Source: Thermoactinospora rubra (GTDB lineage: Bacteria > Actinomycetota > Actinomycetes > Streptosporangiales > Streptosporangiaceae). From it: a stretch of 64,000 nt of DNA. The DNA is taken from contig NZ_MSZZ01000005.1 in NCBI RefSeq assembly GCF_002093975.1, forward strand, positions 1 through 64,000. Reading direction: 5' to 3'. Under the pieces are notes generated by a model, which did no database searches, was not told where the DNA came from, and saw only the letters and a list, made by a program, of their open reading frames with translations. Shown here one piece after another: positions 60,660 to 64,000 of this stretch. The stretch's first letter is position 1; each line of letters begins with the position of its first letter. The position numbers were made by a program, and so were the translations under genes.

Positions 60660-61958
60660 ATGGGCGAGACCACTCTGGGGCCCTACCGGCTGCTGTCGGA
60701 ACTGGGCGCCGGAGGCTTCGGCCGGGTGTACCTCGCGCTCGACCCCGAGGGGCGCACGGTGGCGGTCAAGGTGCTCCACCCCCAGGTGGCCGCCGACGCG
60801 GCGGCGCTGGCCAGGCTGGCGCGCGAGGTGGAGACCATGCGGCGCGTGCGGGGGCCGCACGTGGCCGAGGTGCTCGACGTCTCGCTCGACGGGGCCAGGC
60901 CGTACCTGGTGACCCGTTACATCCAGGGCAAGCCGCTGTCGGCCCTGCCGCTGCCGGTGGCCGACCTGCCGCGGCTGGCGCGCGGCCTGGCGGCGGCGCT
61001 GGCCGCGATGCACGACGCCGGGGTGGTCCACCGCGACCTCAAGCCCGCGAACGTCATCATGTCGGAGGGCGAGCCGGTGGTGATCGACTTCGGCATCGCG
61101 CGGGCGTTCGACTCGCTGGCGGCCACCGCGCCGGGCGCGGTCATCGGCACGCCGGGGTACCTGGCTCCCGAGGTGATCGAGGGCCGTCCGGCGGGGCCCT
61201 CGGCGGACGTGTTCTCCTTCGGGGCGACGCTGGCCTTCGCGGCGACGGGGCGGCATCCGTTCGGGGAGGGGCCGCTGCCGGCGGTGGCCTATCGGGTGGT
61301 GCACCACGAGCCCGACCTGGAGGGCGTGCCGGGCTGGCTGGCGCCGCTGCTGGCCGACTGCCTGCGGCGGGAGCCCGCCGAGCGTCCGACGGCGGCGCTG
61401 ATCCGCGAGCGGCTGGGGGTCCTCGCCGGTACGGCGGCGCCGTACCGGGACGTCGTGGAGGCCGTGCCCGCGGGCGCATCCTCCCCGGTGGTGGGCACGT
61501 CCCCCGGCGTGTCCTCCTGGGACGCCCGCTCCCGGGACCGTGGGGCGTCCGGCGGTCCGGGCGTCCACGACCTGCCCACCAGGCAGTGGGGTGCGGCCAG
61601 GCGCCGGGGCTCGTCGGTCGAGGAGGCGCTGGCCCGGCAGCGGGAGAAGGTGCGCAGGCGCTGGGTGATCGGCTCCGGGCTGTTCGTGTCGCTGCTCGCG
61701 GCGGCGGCCAGGACGCCGCTGCCCGAGGTGTCGCTGTTCCTCATCGCGGCCTACGCCCTGGCCGTGGTGGCCGACGCGGGGGTGGGGCTGGTGTCGCGCA
61801 GTCCCTTCAAACGGGCGCGCCTCGTCGTGGACTTCGCGGGAATCGCCGGGACGGCGGTGCTGTGGCTCGTGCTGAGCAGCGTGTTCAGCCCCTTCACGCT
61901 GGCGCTGTTCGCCGTCACCGTGCTGGTCGCCGGGGTGATCTTCCTGTTCACGGCCTGA
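60660..61958 (+). CDS. Ser/Thr protein kinase 3, membrane-linked
   Basis: The 432-residue protein has a kinase domain with GAGGFGRVYLALDPEGRTVA, VVHRDLKPANVIMS, VIDFGIARAFDSLA and IGTPGYLAPEVIEG. After a shorter linker come about four hydrophobic helices in two pairs (GSGLFVSLLAAAAR; VSLFLIAAYALAVVADAGV; later two). It is the most divergent and shortest of the three tandem kinases and 68 nt downstream of the second, so it may be separately expressed. Confidence 0.9.
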   Translation: MGETTLGPYRLLSELGAGGFGRVYLALDPEGRTVAVKVLHPQVAADAAALARLAREVETMRRVRGPHVAEVLDVSLDGARPYLVTRYIQGKPLSALPLPVADLPRLARGLAAALAAMHDAGVVHRDLKPANVIMSEGEPVVIDFGIARAFDSLAATAPGAVIGTPGYLAPEVIEGRPAGPSADVFSFGATLAFAATGRHPFGEGPLPAVAYRVVHHEPDLEGVPGWLAPLLADCLRREPAERPTAALIRERLGVLAGTAAPYRDVVEAVPAGASSPVVGTSPGVSSWDARSRDRGASGGPGVHDLPTRQWGAARRRGSSVEEALARQREKVRRRWVIGSGLFVSLLAAAARTPLPEVSLFLIAAYALAVVADAGVGLVSRSPFKRARLVVDFAGIAGTAVLWLVLSSVFSPFTLALFAVTVLVAGVIFLFTA

Positions 61959-62004
61959 GGAGCTGCTCCGGAACAAAGTTCGGTAAGGTGCGGGGTGGGA
62001 GAGT

Positions 62005-62032
62005 TTGCCCCGAAGCTACCCATGGGTAACAT
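62005..62032 (+). promoter_or_regulatory. Probable etf promoter with palindromic operator
   Basis: TTGCCC (62005-62010) and TAACAT (62027-62032) are 16 bp apart. The perfect palindrome TACCCATGGGTA (62017-62028) lies between and over them, a position suited to repression. About 175 nt of untranslated leader would follow before etfB. Confidence 0.45.
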
Positions 62033-62208
62033 AACTCGGGAGACCGCTGTTATGAGCCCGCGGGGCACCTGGCAGTCTGGTCGGGGGGAGGGAGCCGACC
62101 CGGACCCTGGGAGCGGCGGAGCCGGTCCAGGGGGCGAGGCGAGGCGGACTCGACCCAGCAGTGAAGCAGGAATCCGAGCATGCGATCACGGGAGGTCGGC
62201 CACCGGCC

Positions 62209-62988
62209 ATGAACATCGTCGTCTGCGTGAAGCAGGTCCCCGACACGGCGACCGAGCGCAAGCTCCGGTCCGATGACAAGACGCTCGACCGCGACGCCGC
62301 CGACGGCGTGGTCAACGAGCTTGACGAGTACGCGGTCGAAGAGGCGCTGAAGCTCAAGGAGGCTCACGGCGGCGAGGTGACCGTCCTCACCATGGGCCCG
62401 GCCAAGGCCACGGAGACCATCCGCAAGGCGCTGGCCATGGGCGCCGACAAGGCGGTCCACCTCAGCGACGACGCGCTCCACGGCTCCGACGCGCTGTCCA
62501 CCTCCTACGCGATGGCCCAGGCGCTCCGCAAGATCGGCTTCGACCTGGTGATCCTGGGGTCGGAGTCCACCGACGCGCGCACCGGCGTGCTGCCCGCGAT
62601 GCTGGCCGAGCGCCTCGGCGTGCCCCAGCTCACGCTGGCGCGCAAGGTGGAGGTCGACGGCTCCTCGATCGCCATCGAGCGGCTGACCGACTACGGCTAC
62701 GACAAGGTCGAGGCCTCGCTCCCGGCCGTCGTGTCGGTCGTGGAGAAGATCAACGAGCCGCGCTACCCGTCCTTCAAGGGCATCATGGCGGCCAAGAAGA
62801 AGCCGGTGGAGACGCTCGGCATCGCCGACGCCGAGATCGACGCCGCCCAGGTCGGCCTGGGCGCCGCCTGGTCGGAGGTCGTCGACTTCGCCGCCGCCCC
62901 GCCGCGCGCGGCCGGCACGATCGTCAAGGACGAGGGCGACGGCGGCGCCAAGCTCGCCGACTTCCTCGCGTCGAAGAAGTTCATCTGA
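62209..62988 (+). CDS. etfB: Electron transfer flavoprotein beta subunit
   Basis: The start at 62209 (MNIVVCVKQVPDTATERKLR) gives 259 residues; GGGAGG lies some distance upstream. Signature segments are VNELDEYAVEEALKLKEAHG, AMGADKAVHLSDDALHGSDA, VILGSESTDARTGVLPAMLA and VEKINEPRYPSFKGIMAAKK. With EtfA it carries electrons from acyl-CoA dehydrogenases to the membrane. etfA follows 20 nt later. Confidence 0.96.
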   Translation: MNIVVCVKQVPDTATERKLRSDDKTLDRDAADGVVNELDEYAVEEALKLKEAHGGEVTVLTMGPAKATETIRKALAMGADKAVHLSDDALHGSDALSTSYAMAQALRKIGFDLVILGSESTDARTGVLPAMLAERLGVPQLTLARKVEVDGSSIAIERLTDYGYDKVEASLPAVVSVVEKINEPRYPSFKGIMAAKKKPVETLGIADAEIDAAQVGLGAAWSEVVDFAAAPPRAAGTIVKDEGDGGAKLADFLASKKFI

Positions 62989-63008
62989 GAGCCGGGGTTT
63001 GAGCTGAC

Positions 63009-63962
63009 ATGTCGGAAATTCTCGTACTCGTTGAGCACGTCGACGGCGAGGTCAAGAAGGTCACCCTCGAACTGCTGACGCTGGCCCGCTCCCTGGGCAC
63101 CCCGGCCGCCGTGTGGGCCGGGCCGGGCTACTCCGGCGACGCCAAGGCCAAGCTGGCCGAGTACGGCGCGGAAAAGATCTACGTCGCCTCGTCCCCGGAC
63201 ATCGTGGACTACGTCGTGGCCCCGAAGGCCGAGCTGCTCGCCCAGCTCGTGTCCTCGGCCTCCCCGGCCGCCGTCCTGGTCGCCGCCACGGCCGAGGGCA
63301 AGGAGATCGCGGGCCGCCTGGCCGTCAAGACCGACTCGGGCGTCATCACCGACGCCGTCGGCCTGGGCGAGGGCTTCGTCGCCGACCAGTCCATCTTCGG
63401 CGGCGGCGTCAACGTCCACTCGCGCGTCACCAAGGGCACGCCCATCGTGGCGGTCCGCCCCAACTCCACGCCTCCCTCCCCCGCCCCGGCCGCCGGGACC
63501 GAGGAGGAGGTCTCCGTGACCCTCTCCGACGCGGCCCGCGCGGCGCGCATCGTCGACCGGGTCAAGCAGGAGAAGGGCGCGCGGCCCGAGCTCACCGAGG
63601 CCGCCATCGTGGTCTCCGGCGGGCGCGGCGTCGGCTCGGCCGAGAACTTCTCGATCATCGAGGAGCTGGCGGACTCGCTGGGCGCCGCCGTCGGCGCCTC
63701 GCGCGCCGCGACGGACGCCGGGTGGTACCCGCACCAGTTCCAGGTCGGGCAGACGGGCAAGACGGTCTCGCCGCAGCTGTACATCGCGGCCGGCATCTCC
63801 GGGGCCATCCAGCACCGGGCCGGCATGCAGACCGCGAAGACCATCGTGGCGATCAACAAGGACCCGGAGGCGCCGATCTTCGAGCTGGCGGACTTCGGCG
63901 TGGTGGGGGACCTCCACCAGGTCGTCCCGCAGCTCACCGAGGAGATCAAGAAGCGCAAGTAG
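63009..63962 (+). CDS. etfA: Electron transfer flavoprotein alpha subunit
   Basis: The 317-residue protein starts MSEILVLVEHVDGEVKKVTL. The N-terminal domain and the C-terminal FAD domain are complete: IVVSGGRGVGSAENFSIIEE, GASRAATDAGWYPHQFQVGQTG-type region, LYIAAGISGAIQHRAGMQTA and IVAINKDPEAPIFELADFGV. It pairs with EtfB. About 35 bp remain before the window edge, without a recognisable feature. Confidence 0.97.
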   Translation: MSEILVLVEHVDGEVKKVTLELLTLARSLGTPAAVWAGPGYSGDAKAKLAEYGAEKIYVASSPDIVDYVVAPKAELLAQLVSSASPAAVLVAATAEGKEIAGRLAVKTDSGVITDAVGLGEGFVADQSIFGGGVNVHSRVTKGTPIVAVRPNSTPPSPAPAAGTEEEVSVTLSDAARAARIVDRVKQEKGARPELTEAAIVVSGGRGVGSAENFSIIEELADSLGAAVGASRAATDAGWYPHQFQVGQTGKTVSPQLYIAAGISGAIQHRAGMQTAKTIVAINKDPEAPIFELADFGVVGDLHQVVPQLTEEIKKRK

Positions 63963-64000
63963 CGCTTCACTGCTGGCTCGGCCCATGCCCTTGTGTTCCA

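Overview
The window is very G+C-rich actinomycete DNA with strong G/C preference at third codon positions, many GTG starts, and ATGA or GTGA stop/start overlaps. A GlgE-type trehalose/alpha-glucan pathway, Tat and lipoprotein signals, PASTA-less Ser/Thr kinases and an actinobacterial type I-E CRISPR repeat point to the Streptosporangiales (a Nonomuraea- or Streptosporangium-like organism). This assignment rests on gene content only.

Left part (1-16.7 kb): a complete type I-E CRISPR-Cas locus. Array 1 (34 repeats) reads leftward and array 2 (about 43 repeats) reads rightward. They flank one operon, cas3-cse1-cse2-cas7-cas5-cas6e-cas1-cas2, in which neighbouring genes overlap at start and stop codons. 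Both arrays have related 69-nt leaders. cas2 carries an apparent 1-nt deletion. Between array 1 and cas3 lies an IS5-family element, 2831-4277, with a TTA target duplication. Removing it restores, exactly in frame, a 65-codon gene for a two-helix membrane peptide. About 80 nt downstream of that gene sits a degenerate repeat - 20-nt spacer - degenerate repeat unit, whose spacer resembles the ribosome-binding site and start codon of the interrupted gene. This layout is what a Cascade-guarded toxin/crRNA-like-antitoxin pair (CreTA-like) or a cas-regulating guide RNA would look like. It is the most interesting feature of the window. A second repeat-20 nt-degenerate repeat unit lies at 20401-20476.

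16.7-24.2 kb: accessory region with a small HTH pseudogene at the tail of array 2, a methyltransferase, a glycine-rich-domain-like protein, a divergent GntR regulator with a perfect palindromic operator, a 2'-5' RNA ligase-like protein, a truncated XRE regulator, and two secreted enzymes (a subtilisin-like protease and a CBM2-GH18 chitinase).

24.2-38.8 kb: alpha-glucan/trehalose metabolism. glgE-treS-mak form an operon, glgB lies further along the same strand, glgP is divergent, and a RpiR/SIS regulator follows glgP. Between mak and glgB are an MFS pump under a SoxR-like promoter and a split copper amine oxidase-like gene pair.

38.9-64 kb: a secreted amidase, an FAD oxidoreductase, an orphan response regulator, a flippase-GT2 fusion, and, divergently, an iron-box-preceded gene string (epimerase, membrane glycosyltransferase, lipoprotein, Fe(III) ABC transporter). 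A short run of metabolic genes follows (enoyl-CoA hydratase, coiled-coil protein, PP-loop protein, M55 D-aminopeptidase, Tat-exported amine oxidase, YbaK protein), then three tandem Ser/Thr kinases with C-terminal membrane domains, and etfB-etfA at the right edge.
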